The notes under the pieces are model-generated. The model was given only the letters and a program-made list of their open reading frames with translations. It was not told the DNA's origin and made no database searches. From an uncultured Eubacteriales bacterium (GTDB lineage: Bacteria; Bacillota; Clostridia; TANB77; CAG-508), in NCBI GenBank assembly GCA_949289635.1, contig CASEOS010000018.1, forward strand, positions 1 through 33,768: 33,768 nucleotides of DNA, read 5' to 3'. Below are positions 17,813 through 25,959 of the stretch, in pieces; within the stretch, counting starts at the first letter, position 1, and each line of letters begins with the position of its first letter. Made by a program: the position numbers and the translations under genes.

Positions 17813-18469
17813 TTGAAAACGAAAGATAGAAAACATCAGATAATTTTCATTGGTTTTGTAATAACCATATTCCTGTTTATTTGTATATTGGCAAATCAAT
17901 GGATAGAAATTAGGAAAGTTGGGAAAATAGGTAAACAAGGAAGAACTAGTTTAGCAAGTATAGAAAATCTAAATACAAAAAATGAGATACAAAACGAAAA
18001 TAAAATTTCGAATAATGAAAATTCAACACAAGATACAACAGCAAATCAGACAGAAGAAAGTATGTTAACAACCTATAAAGGATATCCAGTCATTGCCAAA
18101 TTAGAAATACCAAAAATAAATCTAGAAACCTATGTTATTTCTGAATATAGCAATCAAGCATTAGGGGTATCTGTTACAAAGTTTTATGGAGGTAATCCTA
18201 ATGAAGTAGGAAATTTTTGTATAGCAGGACACAATTATGTAACAAAAAATATGTTTCATGATTTAAAGAAATTAGATGTTAGTGATACTTTTACATTAAT
18301 AGATACAAATAATAATAAAGGAATTTATCAAATATATTTAGTAGAAACAGTAGAACCAGATGAAACACAATGTTTATCACAAAAAACAGATGGAAGAATA
18401 GAAGTGACTTTAATTACCTGTACAACAGATTCTTCTAAAAGAATCATTGTAAAAGCAGTGAAGATATAA
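17813..18469 (+). CDS. Sortase (LPXTG transpeptidase)
   Basis: A 218-residue membrane-bound cysteine transpeptidase. It has an N-terminal anchor helix (about 10-27), an Asn/Thr-rich spacer to about residue 85, then the sortase beta-barrel. Catalytic residues are visible: His140 in AGHNYV, Cys203 in LITCTTDS and Arg210 in SKRIIV. It starts with TTG 17813 with a GAAGGA ribosome site, 12 bases after the LPKTG gene, so it is co-transcribed with its likely substrate. The short C-terminus and TLITCT motif fit class D-like sortases, but the class is not certain. It is followed by a hairpin. Confidence 0.9.
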   Translation: MKTKDRKHQIIFIGFVITIFLFICILANQWIEIRKVGKIGKQGRTSLASIENLNTKNEIQNENKISNNENSTQDTTANQTEESMLTTYKGYPVIAKLEIPKINLETYVISEYSNQALGVSVTKFYGGNPNEVGNFCIAGHNYVTKNMFHDLKKLDVSDTFTLIDTNNNKGIYQIYLVETVEPDETQCLSQKTDGRIEVTLITCTTDSSKRIIVKAVKI

Positions 18470-18478
18470 AAATAGAAA

Positions 18479-18532
18479 ATGTAGAAAGTAAATGTATAAA
18501 GATAAATAATTATATATTTACTTTCTATATTT
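18479..18532 (+). terminator. Hairpin after the sortase gene, possible terminator
   Basis: GTAGAAAGTAAAT pairs with ATTTACTTTCTAT around a loop of about 22 bases. The T-run is short, so it may only partly stop transcription into the dockerin gene. Confidence 0.5.
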
Positions 18533-18565
18533 TAAACTACATAACAAATTTGCAAAGGAGCATAT

Positions 18566-20842
18566 ATGTTAAAAGAAAAAATACGATATGGATTGTATGT
18601 AATTTTGATTATTTTATTAGCTATATATCTATTTCCTAAAAAAGATGTACAAGCAGTGAATATAATAGATGGAATTGAAAACTTTCCTGAAAGTTATCAG
18701 CCATATTTAGAAGAGTTAAAAAAGAATCATCCCAATTGGACATTTACCGCTTTGTATACAAATTTAGATTGGGATTATGTGATTCAAAATGAAAATATAT
18801 TTGGAAAAAATTTAGTACCAAAATCTTATCATGACAGATGGAAAAATACGAAACCAGGAGAATACAATGTAGAGGTAGATGCAGGTTGGGTAGACTGTTC
18901 AAAACAAGCATTGTTATATACCATGGATCCACGAAATTTTTTAAATGAAGTAAGAATTTTTCAATTTGAAGAACTATCTTTTAATAGTAGTAGTAATTCA
19001 GTAGATGGGATTGAAAAAATATTATATGGTACAGAATTTTACAATCAAATTGTTAGTTATTTAACTTCAAGTGGAAGTACAGTAACCATGAATAAAAAAT
19101 ATTCAGATTTAATATATAATGCAGGCATTCAATCAAAGGTGAGTTCTTATCATTTGGCTTCTAGAATTAAACAAGAAGTGGGACCATTTTTATCTCACAG
19201 TTCCATTAGTGGAAAAGTAGCAGGATATGAAGGATTATATAATTTTTACAACATAGGTGCTACTAGTTCTTCAGAACCGATGGGAGCAATAATTAATGGA
19301 TTAAAATATGCAAGAGATGGAAAAGGAGCAAGTGAAGCGACCAAAACGAAATATTTGATTCCTTGGAATACCAAAGAAAGAGCGATTACTGGTGGTGGAA
19401 TTTTTATTGGTTCTAGTTATATTAATATTGGACAAAACACAATCTATTTACAAAAATTTCACGTGCATGATATTAATAATGGGGAACTATTTTGGCATCA
19501 ATATATGACAAATGTGTTAGCACCATATAGTGAATCCAATATTATTTATAAAGGATATGCTAATAGTAATTTATTAGATTTGAATATCAATTTTGTGATT
19601 CCAGTATATAATAACATGCCTGAAATACAAGAAGAAAGTCCAGCCATTAATCCATCAGACTATGTGGAAGATAATACAAAGGTATATGCGAATGTAGAAA
19701 CTACTTTAAATGTTAGAAGTGGCCCAAGTACAAGTTATGAAAAAATAACAAGTGTTTCTAAAAATGAAACGATGACAAGAATTGCAAAAGGAAAGCAAAG
19801 CGGTGAATTATGGGATAGAGTCATTCTAAAAAATGGAATTGTAGGATATGTATTTCAAAATTATGTGGAAGAATTACCAGAAATCGAAGTAGAAGAGATT
19901 AAAGTATCGGTAGATAATCCTGTTATTCAAAAAAATGAAATCAGCAAATTGAATATAGAAATTTATCCAAAAGAAGCAGAAGACCAAAGAGTAGAATATA
20001 TTTCTAGTAATGAAAAAATTGTAAAAGTAGATAGTAATGGAAATCTATATGGTGTATCTTCTGGAAAAGCAATGATTACTGTAAGAGCCATTTCAAATGG
20101 TGTACAAGCAAGTATCGATATAGAAGTATATAGTAAAGTGACAGGCATAGAAGTAAATGTTGAAATGATTACTTTGCAAGAAGGGGAACAATATCAAATT
20201 CTTGCTAATATTGAACCAGATGATGCCAATAATAAAGTAGTGCAATATGTATCTGAAAATATGAATGTGGCAACAGTTAATGATGCAGGAATTATTACAG
20301 GAATTCAAACAGGAAATACGAATATACAAGTTTTTTCAGAAGAAGATGAGGACATTAACCAGTCAATACAGGTACAGGTCATAGAAAAGATTGCAGAAGA
20401 GGATTTAAGTTTTAGTGAAAATATACAAGTGAATGGAAATGAAATGACTGGTATTGAAGAAGAAAATAGAACAGTAGAAAAATTATTAGAAAATATTTTT
20501 GTGAGTGAAAAATATCAGGTACAAATTGTAGATAAAGTAGGAAATCTGTTACAAAATCAAGATTTGGTAGGAACGGGGTCAAAAGTTCAGATTTATACCA
20601 ATACAGATAGTAAAACCTTAGTTGCAGAATATGGAATCATTATTTATGGAGATGTGGATGGGAATGGAAAAATCAATAGTGTGGACTTATTAAAATTACA
20701 AAGACATATATTAGAAATAGAAGAATTAGATTTCTTATCTCAAAAAGCAGGGAATATTAACAAAAATGGAAAAAAACCAACATCAGTAGATTTATTGCTA
20801 ATCCAAAGACATATATTGGGATTGAAACAGATTGTACAATGA
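18566..20842 (+). CDS. Secreted glucosaminidase with SH3, Big2 and dockerin domains
   Basis: A 758-residue cell-wall hydrolase. It has a signal peptide (about 1-31, VQAVN). A LytD-type N-acetylglucosaminidase domain (about 60-330) has ASRIKQEVG, with likely catalytic Glu204, and YNFYNIGA. A bacterial SH3 domain (about 375-435) shows TTLNVRSGPSTSYEKI and GYVFQNYV. Two Big2-type Ig-like domains (about 445-610) follow, each with the V-x-Y-x-S-x-N/E pattern. The C-terminus (about 695-757) is dockerin-like: the first calcium loop DVDGNGKINSVD is good, while the second, NINKNGKKPTSVD, lacks the first acidic ligand. Both are followed by LLxxQRHIL. It acts on peptidoglycan and probably docks on the neighbouring cohesins. 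Ribosome site AAAGGAG. Confidence 0.88.
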   Translation: MLKEKIRYGLYVILIILLAIYLFPKKDVQAVNIIDGIENFPESYQPYLEELKKNHPNWTFTALYTNLDWDYVIQNENIFGKNLVPKSYHDRWKNTKPGEYNVEVDAGWVDCSKQALLYTMDPRNFLNEVRIFQFEELSFNSSSNSVDGIEKILYGTEFYNQIVSYLTSSGSTVTMNKKYSDLIYNAGIQSKVSSYHLASRIKQEVGPFLSHSSISGKVAGYEGLYNFYNIGATSSSEPMGAIINGLKYARDGKGASEATKTKYLIPWNTKERAITGGGIFIGSSYINIGQNTIYLQKFHVHDINNGELFWHQYMTNVLAPYSESNIIYKGYANSNLLDLNINFVIPVYNNMPEIQEESPAINPSDYVEDNTKVYANVETTLNVRSGPSTSYEKITSVSKNETMTRIAKGKQSGELWDRVILKNGIVGYVFQNYVEELPEIEVEEIKVSVDNPVIQKNEISKLNIEIYPKEAEDQRVEYISSNEKIVKVDSNGNLYGVSSGKAMITVRAISNGVQASIDIEVYSKVTGIEVNVEMITLQEGEQYQILANIEPDDANNKVVQYVSENMNVATVNDAGIITGIQTGNTNIQVFSEEDEDINQSIQVQVIEKIAEEDLSFSENIQVNGNEMTGIEEENRTVEKLLENIFVSEKYQVQIVDKVGNLLQNQDLVGTGSKVQIYTNTDSKTLVAEYGIIIYGDVDGNGKINSVDLLKLQRHILEIEELDFLSQKAGNINKNGKKPTSVDLLLIQRHILGLKQIVQ

Positions 20843-20868
20843 TTGTACAAATTTTATAATTAAAACAT

Positions 20869-21090
20869 TTTTTTTTAGTTTTTCCAGTAGTTCCTCTATT
20901 ATTCTTTTTGCATTATCTCCTCGGCTTGTTGCATAAATTATAAATTCTATGTTTTAAATAAATGAGCCTCTCGCTATTCGCGCTTCCTCATTTATTTAAA
21001 ACTAAGAATTTCTACATTTATTCCACGGCACATTCGTCGATGAATTCAAAAAGAATAATAAAGGAACTACTGAAAAAACAACTAAAAAAA
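20869..21090. repeat. Long imperfect hairpin, 222 bases
   Basis: Outer arms 20869-20912 and 21045-21090 pair well (TAGTTCCTCTATTATT with AATAATAAAGGAACTA). Weaker pairing continues inward to a central strong stem, GTTTTAAATAAATGAG with CTCATTTATTTAAAAC (20951-21002). It fills the gap between the dockerin gene and the second cohesin gene. It could be a MITE-like element, a processing or stability hairpin, or a terminator. It does not share the GGGACG core of the other repeat family. Confidence 0.65.
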
Positions 21091-21111
21091 AGAATTATGA
21101 GGAGGAACATT

Positions 21112-22383
21112 TTGAAAAAAATTATTTTTTGTTTGGTATTCTTACTAATTTTTTTAGGAATTTGTATAAAAAGTTTTGCCATGCAAAATGAAAATCAAGA
21201 CAGTATATATTTGAATGTGTCAAATACAGAAATAAAAAATGGAGAAGAATTTAGTTTTACAATCAATTTAGCAAATATTGATGTAGCAGCATTTGATATT
21301 CAGATATATTTTAATAATGAATTATTAGAATATGTTTCAGGACCAGAAAATACAAATGTGACAGGAAGTAAAATCATAACGGTTTGGTATGATGAAACAG
21401 GAGGAGTAAATCCAAAGCAAAATTGCGAATTGGTAAAATACACATTTAAAGCAAAAGAAATTGAAACAGAGTATATTGCTATTCAGGGGGAATTCTATAA
21501 TGCTGAAGGTATTCAACTACAAAGTCTTACAGATGGAATTGAAATCATAGCAAATGAACAAGAACAAACAGAGACAATTGAAATTTCAGAAGAAAGTGAA
21601 GTGACAAGTAACAATTCTAAACTAAAAAATTTACGATTAAATCATGAGGGAATCACACCTGTATTTTCGCCAGATATAACAGAATATTATTTTTTAACAG
21701 AAGAGTTATCAGCTTTAGAAGTAACAGCCATTCCAGAAAATACAAATGCGAATGTAACGATTATGGGAAATACTAATTTTAAAGAAGGATTAAATACCAT
21801 TGTGATAGAAGTTACTTCACCAGATAAAACAAGTAAAATACAATATACCATTTTTGTTACGAAAACAAAAGATTTAGAAAAGGCAAATGCTAATTTGGAA
21901 ATATTAGCATTTGAAAATGTAACAATAGAGCCAGAATTTGCAAATGATATATATCAGTATCATGCTATCGTTTCTAATACAACTGAGAATCTAAATATTT
22001 TAGCAATACCAGAAAAACAAAATGCAAAAGTAGAAGTAACAGGTGGGGGAAATTTACAATATGGAAATAATATAGTAAATATTCAAGTGGTAGCTGAAAA
22101 TGGATATACCATAAAACAATATACAGTAAATGTTTATAGAAGAAATGAAGAAGAACAAAAAATAGCAGATGAAGAAGAAAAAATAAATATTCAAAAATTA
22201 AATACCATCTTAGAAAAACAAGAAGAAGGAGAAGAAGAGCAAAACTCAAGCAATAATAACATCATTGAAAATATAGAAGAGAATTTATGGTTTGTTATTA
22301 TTTATATTACTTTTTCTATGATTATTATAGGATTTGTAATTTATAGAATAAAAAAGGAAAAAGTGGATAAGAAAATCAAATAA
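21112..22383 (+). CDS. Membrane-anchored cohesin protein with cadherin-like beta-sandwich domains
   Basis: A 423-residue protein when started at TTG 21112, which has AGGAGG 6 bases upstream; the frame is open for 50 more codons but those lie in the hairpin element. It has a signal helix (about 3-20). The cohesin domain (about 26-150) has [15 protein letters not shown] and the [10 protein letters not shown] motif, clearly paralogous to the cohesin at 16769. Two cadherin-like beta-sandwich repeats (about 157-260 and 265-350) follow, each with the form L-x-x-L-x-x-x-x-x-x-x-P-x-F-x-x-x-x-x-x-Y. An acidic linker leads to a C-terminal membrane helix (about 390-412) with basic tail. It has no LPXTG motif, so it is held in the membrane. 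It may bind the same dockerin as the wall-anchored cohesin. Confidence 0.82.
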   Translation: MKKIIFCLVFLLIFLGICIKSFAMQNENQDSIYLNVSNTEIKNGEEFSFTINLANIDVAAFDIQIYFNNELLEYVSGPENTNVTGSKIITVWYDETGGVNPKQNCELVKYTFKAKEIETEYIAIQGEFYNAEGIQLQSLTDGIEIIANEQEQTETIEISEESEVTSNNSKLKNLRLNHEGITPVFSPDITEYYFLTEELSALEVTAIPENTNANVTIMGNTNFKEGLNTIVIEVTSPDKTSKIQYTIFVTKTKDLEKANANLEILAFENVTIEPEFANDIYQYHAIVSNTTENLNILAIPEKQNAKVEVTGGGNLQYGNNIVNIQVVAENGYTIKQYTVNVYRRNEEEQKIADEEEKINIQKLNTILEKQEEGEEEQNSSNNNIIENIEENLWFVIIYITFSMIIIGFVIYRIKKEKVDKKIK

Positions 22384-22397
22384 ATTTAAAAAAAGTA

Positions 22398-22426
22398 TTT
22401 ACGAATTGCTATTTAGTTGGTATAAT
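22398..22426 (+). promoter_or_regulatory. Promoter of the rubredoxin gene
   Basis: TTTACG (22398-22403), a 17-base spacer and TATAAT (22421-22426) lie 27 bases before the ATG. Confidence 0.65.
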
Positions 22427-22453
22427 GCTGATGTAAATATGGAGGTGATAGTA

Positions 22454-22591
22454 ATGAAATATAGATGTATGGCATGTGGATATATTTACGATGATGATGC
22501 AGAAGGAGTAAAATTTGAAGATTTACCAGAGGATTGGGTTTGTCCTTTATGTGGAGTTGGAAAAGATATGTTTGAAAAAGTAGAAGAATAG
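22454..22591 (+). CDS. Rubredoxin, short 45-residue form
   Basis: A small iron protein for one-electron transfer in the cytoplasm, common in anaerobes for oxygen and peroxide defence. The two iron-binding pairs are CMACGY and CPLCG, with the usual DLPEDWVCP before the second. Normal rubredoxins are 52-54 residues; this one lacks about seven residues between the pairs, like the 45-residue rubredoxin of Desulfovibrio desulfuricans. ATG 22454 has GGAGGTGAT upstream, and an in-frame upstream extension is rejected on that basis. It has its own promoter and terminator, so it is monocistronic. Confidence 0.92.
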   Translation: MKYRCMACGYIYDDDAEGVKFEDLPEDWVCPLCGVGKDMFEKVEE

Positions 22592-22615
22592 TTAAAATGT
22601 TTGCTAAAGAAAATG

Positions 22616-22656
22616 AAAAAAGATGACATTGCTTTTTAAAACGGTGTCATCTTTTT
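22616..22656. terminator. Rho-independent terminator after rubredoxin
   Basis: AAAAAGATGACA pairs with TGTCATCTTTTT around a 16-base loop. It lies between rubredoxin and the convergent minus-strand genes. Confidence 0.75.
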
Positions 22657-22702
22657 GCTATTTAACAAATCTTTGCACTTTTCAAGAATTTAAACATAAG
22701 TT

Positions 22703-22921
22703 TTATTTTGTTCTTGAATTTCTTTGTTGAGATTTACTTAAATGATGTTTTTGAGAGTGTCTATCTAATGGTTGAGGATTAAATCTTATAGATTGTCTAA
22801 ATTGTTTTCCACGATTATTATTTAAATGTGTCTGCTCAGTTTTTATTTTTTGCTGAAACAGTTTAGCTAAACGTAAAAAATGTTCATTGGCTTTATTTAT
22901 ATTAGCAGGAATAATAATCAT
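22703..22921 (-). CDS. Possible small basic protein overlapping the HAD gene end
   Basis: A 72-residue frame starting MIIIPANINKANEHFLRLA. Its ATG overlaps the last codons of the upstream HAD gene by 20 bases, a layout that allows translational coupling. The C-terminal half is rich in Gln, Arg, His and Asn (RQSIRFNPQPLDRHSQ), which is unlike random AT-rich frames. There is no strong ribosome site and no family I recognise. Confidence 0.45.
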   Translation of the reverse strand: MIIIPANINKANEHFLRLAKLFQQKIKTEQTHLNNNRGKQFRQSIRFNPQPLDRHSQKHHLSKSQQRNSRTK

Positions 22922-23738
22922 TTTGCCGTTTCTTTTTTGAAGCTACATAAGATTTCATTTCTTCTATTACAGAAGAAGGAGAATCTTCCATAACTCCAAT
23001 TAACATACCATCATCAATAGCCTGTTTAAACATAGAAAGATCATTTTCTCCATTGCCAATACACATATAGCCAAAAGATGGTTTCAAAGTAGAATATATT
23101 AATTTTACGGCATTTCCTTTATTAATATTCCTATCAGCAATGTCTAATCGATAGTGTTGATAACTAGCATTTGGAAATTTAGTGGCACCTATATCACTCC
23201 AGAAATTCAAATTATCAACATAAGCTGCCATTTCTTGCATTTGAGGTTTTGTACCTGCCAATGTAATTTTTGTTGTTTCTGGCATCATATCTAATAAACT
23301 ATCAATATCTTTTCCGTATTTTACAGTATGTTTTTTCTTGTAATATTGTTGTACTTCTGGATTGTTAATTGCATAAATGGATTCTCCATCGGTTAATCGA
23401 ATCATTTCAGGATTTCCACCGAGTTCTGCAAAATGAGAAATCACAGTTTTTACTTTTTCAGAATCTAAAGTTTGTTTATATACAAATTCTTTGCTTTTCG
23501 TAAAAAATATAGAACCACCATTATCTCCTATTAATAATACAGGATTTATTAATTTATTTCCCTTTAAATCTTCTTGAATATCTCCAACGGTTCTTCCTGT
23601 TGTAGGAATCATCATACCATTCATTGCATGAACAAGTTTAAAGACAGTATTTAAGTTTTTATCTTGTAAATTCATCGTTCCATCTTTATCTGTGAAAATA
23701 ATAAACGCAGGTCTCTTTAAATGAAGTGTTTGATTCAT
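22902..23738 (-). CDS. Cof-type HAD-IIB sugar-phosphatase-like hydrolase
   Basis: A 278-residue HAD subfamily IIB hydrolase. Motif I is FTDKDGTMN (nucleophile at about 18). TTGRTVGDI holds motif II, and a Lys in the DRNINKGNAV region serves as motif III. Motif IV is CIGNGENDLSMFKQA. The cap between about 85 and 195 matches the mannosyl-3-phosphoglycerate/sucrose-phosphate phosphatase and Cof families. The substrate is unknown. ATG 23738 has AGAAGGA 6 bases upstream. It is followed by the small overlapping ORF. Confidence 0.85.
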   Translation of the reverse strand: MNQTLHLKRPAFIIFTDKDGTMNLQDKNLNTVFKLVHAMNGMMIPTTGRTVGDIQEDLKGNKLINPVLLIGDNGGSIFFTKSKEFVYKQTLDSEKVKTVISHFAELGGNPEMIRLTDGESIYAINNPEVQQYYKKKHTVKYGKDIDSLLDMMPETTKITLAGTKPQMQEMAAYVDNLNFWSDIGATKFPNASYQHYRLDIADRNINKGNAVKLIYSTLKPSFGYMCIGNGENDLSMFKQAIDDGMLIGVMEDSPSSVIEEMKSYVASKKKRQNDYYSC

Positions 23739-23814
23739 GATTGTCCTTCTTTCTTTTAATTTAAATTTAAGCTAAAATTTAGAAAGTAAATATTAAAAAA
23801 TGTAAATACTTTTA

Positions 23815-23847
23815 ATATAATAAAATGGGCTCATTAATTAAGCCCAT
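23815..23847 (-). terminator. Terminator of the pyrE-like gene
   Basis: On the minus strand ATGGGCT pairs with AGCCCAT (23825-23847), followed by a T-rich stretch. The stop codon of the pyrE-like gene lies in the loop. Confidence 0.7.
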
Positions 23848-24691
23848 ATAAATTTCCATCAACTAAAAGTTTAGCTCTCTTAGCCGTTTTTTCATCAGCG
23901 TGTAATGCATTTTCTAAGAAATCAGGATGTTTAATTAAAAATTGTTTCATAGTTTCATCAGGATTTTCAAAGAATTTTTCTAGCATTTCTAATTGATTTT
24001 CATTAATAATCTTATTTTTATAAGCTGTTTCAAATAATGTATGATCAACATTAACTAAAGAAAAAGCTTTTACACCTTGTGCTTCAATTTTCTCTTTTCC
24101 ACCTTGCATACGGTCAACAACAACACAAGACCAGCACATTTGCCCACCAATATTTTTAATAGCAGGTATCCAAGCTCTAATGTAACTAGAAGCAACAGTT
24201 ACTAAATCGGCGATATGTAATACTTTTTTCCCTTCAAGGTTGGTTACAGTTTCTGACTTATCAAATTTACTGTTACTTACAACGGTTGATAAATCTTTGT
24301 AAATAGAAATATGAGGTTTATCTAAAAGATAAGCAATCATATTTGAGAAAAACCAATCTCTTCTTTCACCACCAGAGATATAGTCTATTTCTTCTACATG
24401 TATATTTTTTGTAATATAGTCTTTCATTGTATCAATAACATTATGGTAAATTTCATTTTCATTGTATTGTTTTAATACCTTTTGAAATACTTTTTCTGGT
24501 AAGCTAGCTTTATCTTTTAAACATTCATCAATAAAAGCTAATAGTTCACTTGCATCTTTTTCGCTTCCATAAACAAAATGGGTATTGATAAAATATGGAC
24601 CTATTTTACCAGAGGTATACCAAAAGGGTTTATTTTCTTCGCAAAATCTTACAGCCTTTGTTTCGAATAAATATGACATAATATCAGACAT
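23834..24691 (-). CDS. Orotate phosphoribosyltransferase-like protein
   Basis: A 285-residue phosphoribosyltransferase-fold protein, likely to convert orotate and PRPP to OMP. The N-terminal FWYTSGKIGPYFIN matches the OPRT substrate loop (form TSGxxSPxYIN). ISGGERRDWFFSNM is the second conserved region. The PRPP loop reads VLHIADLVTVASS, where the family form is VLVVEDVITTGGS: one acidic residue and the glycines are lost. It is longer than standard PyrE (about 210), with an extra C-terminal helical part. ATG 24691 has AGGAGG 9 bases upstream, and the longer open frame runs into the inverted repeat and is rejected. Divergent from pyrB. The pyr cluster has no other pyrE, which supports the role, but the altered loop leaves doubt. 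Confidence 0.7.
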   Translation of the reverse strand: MSDIMSYLFETKAVRFCEENKPFWYTSGKIGPYFINTHFVYGSEKDASELLAFIDECLKDKASLPEKVFQKVLKQYNENEIYHNVIDTMKDYITKNIHVEEIDYISGGERRDWFFSNMIAYLLDKPHISIYKDLSTVVSNSKFDKSETVTNLEGKKVLHIADLVTVASSYIRAWIPAIKNIGGQMCWSCVVVDRMQGGKEKIEAQGVKAFSLVNVDHTLFETAYKNKIINENQLEMLEKFFENPDETMKQFLIKHPDFLENALHADEKTAKRAKLLVDGNLYGLN

Positions 24692-24721
24692 AAAAAATTC
24701 CTCCTTAAATTTATTAGAATT

Positions 24722-24750
24722 ATCATAATATAAAAAGAGGCATAAGTCAA
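24722..24750 (-). promoter_or_regulatory. Promoter of the pyrE-like gene
   Basis: On the minus strand TTGACT (24750-24745), a 17-base spacer and TATGAT (24727-24722). The -35 box is the outer end of the large inverted repeat and mirrors the pyrB -35 box. Confidence 0.75.
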
Positions 24751-24989
24751 GAGAAATTGCTAAAGTGAGGTTGCCAAAGTGTGTCAAGGGGAACGTGCCA
24801 AAATGTGTCAAGGGGGACGTGCCAAAATGGCAACTTTATGATAAAAATATATTATTTTATATAAAATTCCTAAAAGTTGCCATTTTGGCACGTCCCCCTT
24901 GACACATTTTGGCACGTTCCCCTTGACACATTTTGGCACGTTCCCCTTGACACATTTTGGCAACCTCACTTTAGCAATTTCTCTTGACT
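24745..24989. repeat. Inverted repeat between divergent pyr promoters, with tandem 24-mers
   Basis: Left arm 24745-24837 and right arm 24873-24989 are mirror copies, both ending outward in GCAATTTCTCTTGACT (or its complement). Each arm is built of 24-base units of the form CATTTTGGCACGTTCCCCTTGACA: three full units on the right (24881-24952) and two on the left (24782-24829), so the arms differ by one unit. A 35-base A/T-rich loop separates them. The GGGACG core links it to the elements at 16.5 and 28.0 kb. Each unit carries a consensus TTGACA but no matched -10 was seen inside. Confidence 0.88.
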
Positions 24990-25012
24990 TTTCAGGGAAT
25001 TTTCTGTATAGT
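24984..25012 (+). promoter_or_regulatory. Promoter of the pyrB operon
   Basis: TTGACT (24984-24989), a 17-base spacer and TATAGT (25007-25012) lie 29 bases before the pyrB ATG. The short leader leaves no room for a PyrR-type attenuator. Confidence 0.78.
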
Positions 25013-25041
25013 ATTAACAGATTAAATTAAAGGAGGAAACC

Positions 25042-25959
25042 ATGAAACATTTAATTGATATCAAAGATTTATCAGTAGAAGAGATTGACGAACTTATAAA
25101 TGTAGCAAAAGATATTATGGCTAACAAAGAAAAATATGCAAAAAAATGCGAAGGAAAAAAATTAGCAACTTTATTTTATGAACCAAGTACAAGAACCAGA
25201 TTAAGCTTTGAAGCTGCTATGTTAGATTTAGGAGGAAATGTATTAGGATTTTCTTCTGCAAATACCAGTTCTGCTTCAAAAGGAGAAACTGTTGAAGATA
25301 CTGTTAGAATGGTAGGCGGATATGCAGATATTATCGCTATGAGACATCCAAAAGAAGGTGCCCCATATGTTGCTTCTATGAAAGCAGAAGTACCAATTAT
25401 TAATGCAGGTGATGGAGGTCATTGCCATCCAACACAAACATTAACTGATTTATTAACGATTCATTGTGAGAAACACAGATTATCTGATTTAACAATAGGT
25501 ATCTGTGGTGATTTAAAATTCGGAAGAACTGTTCATTCTTTAATTACGGCTATGTCAAGATATAGCAATATTAAAATCGTATTAATTTCACCAGATGAAC
25601 TAAAATTACCAGATTATGTAAAGACAGATGTATTAGAAAAAAATCATATGAAATATGTAGAAACAAATAATATGGAAGAATATATGTCAGAGTTAGATAT
25701 TTTGTATATGACAAGAGTACAACAAGAAAGATTTTTCAATGAAGATGATTATATCAGATTAAAAGATTATTATATCTTAAATCAAGAAAAATTAGAAAAT
25801 GCCAAAAAAGATTTATGTATTATGCACCCATTACCAAGAGTCAATGAAATAGCAGTAGAAGTGGATGATGACCCAAGAGCATGCTATTTTAAACAAGCAA
25901 AATATGGTAAGTTTATTAGAATGGCATTAATATTAAAATTACTAAATTTTGAAAAATAA
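25042..25959 (+). CDS. pyrB: Aspartate carbamoyltransferase catalytic subunit
   Basis: A 305-residue enzyme of normal length that joins carbamoyl phosphate and aspartate, the first committed step of pyrimidine synthesis. The carbamoyl-phosphate loop [13 protein letters not shown] (about 46-58) is intact. [15 protein letters not shown], the 230s-loop region TRVQQERF and [10 protein letters not shown] are all present. Adjacent pyrI means the enzyme is probably the regulated dodecamer type. ATG 25042 has AAAGGAGG 7 bases upstream. It is the first gene of the pyr operon. Its last five codons form part of a downstream long hairpin. Confidence 0.97.
   Translation: MKHLIDIKDLSVEEIDELINVAKDIMANKEKYAKKCEGKKLATLFYEPSTRTRLSFEAAMLDLGGNVLGFSSANTSSASKGETVEDTVRMVGGYADIIAMRHPKEGAPYVASMKAEVPIINAGDGGHCHPTQTLTDLLTIHCEKHRLSDLTIGICGDLKFGRTVHSLITAMSRYSNIKIVLISPDELKLPDYVKTDVLEKNHMKYVETNNMEEYMSELDILYMTRVQQERFFNEDDYIRLKDYYILNQEKLENAKKDLCIMHPLPRVNEIAVEVDDDPRACYFKQAKYGKFIRMALILKLLNFEK

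Noticed and set aside
20962..21111. N-terminal extension of the second cohesin protein
   Set aside because: These codons lie within the long hairpin; AGGAGG and the signal peptide support TTG 21112.
24692..24811. N-terminal extension of the pyrE-like protein
   Set aside because: It is encoded by the inverted repeat and promoter region; AGGAGG precedes ATG 24691.
24782..24952. Evenly spaced 24-base repeats resembling a small CRISPR array
   Set aside because: The units are directly adjacent with no variable spacers, are mirrored in the other arm, and there are no cas genes.
25013..25041. PyrR-type attenuator before pyrB
   Set aside because: The leader after the predicted start is too short for anti-terminator and terminator stems.
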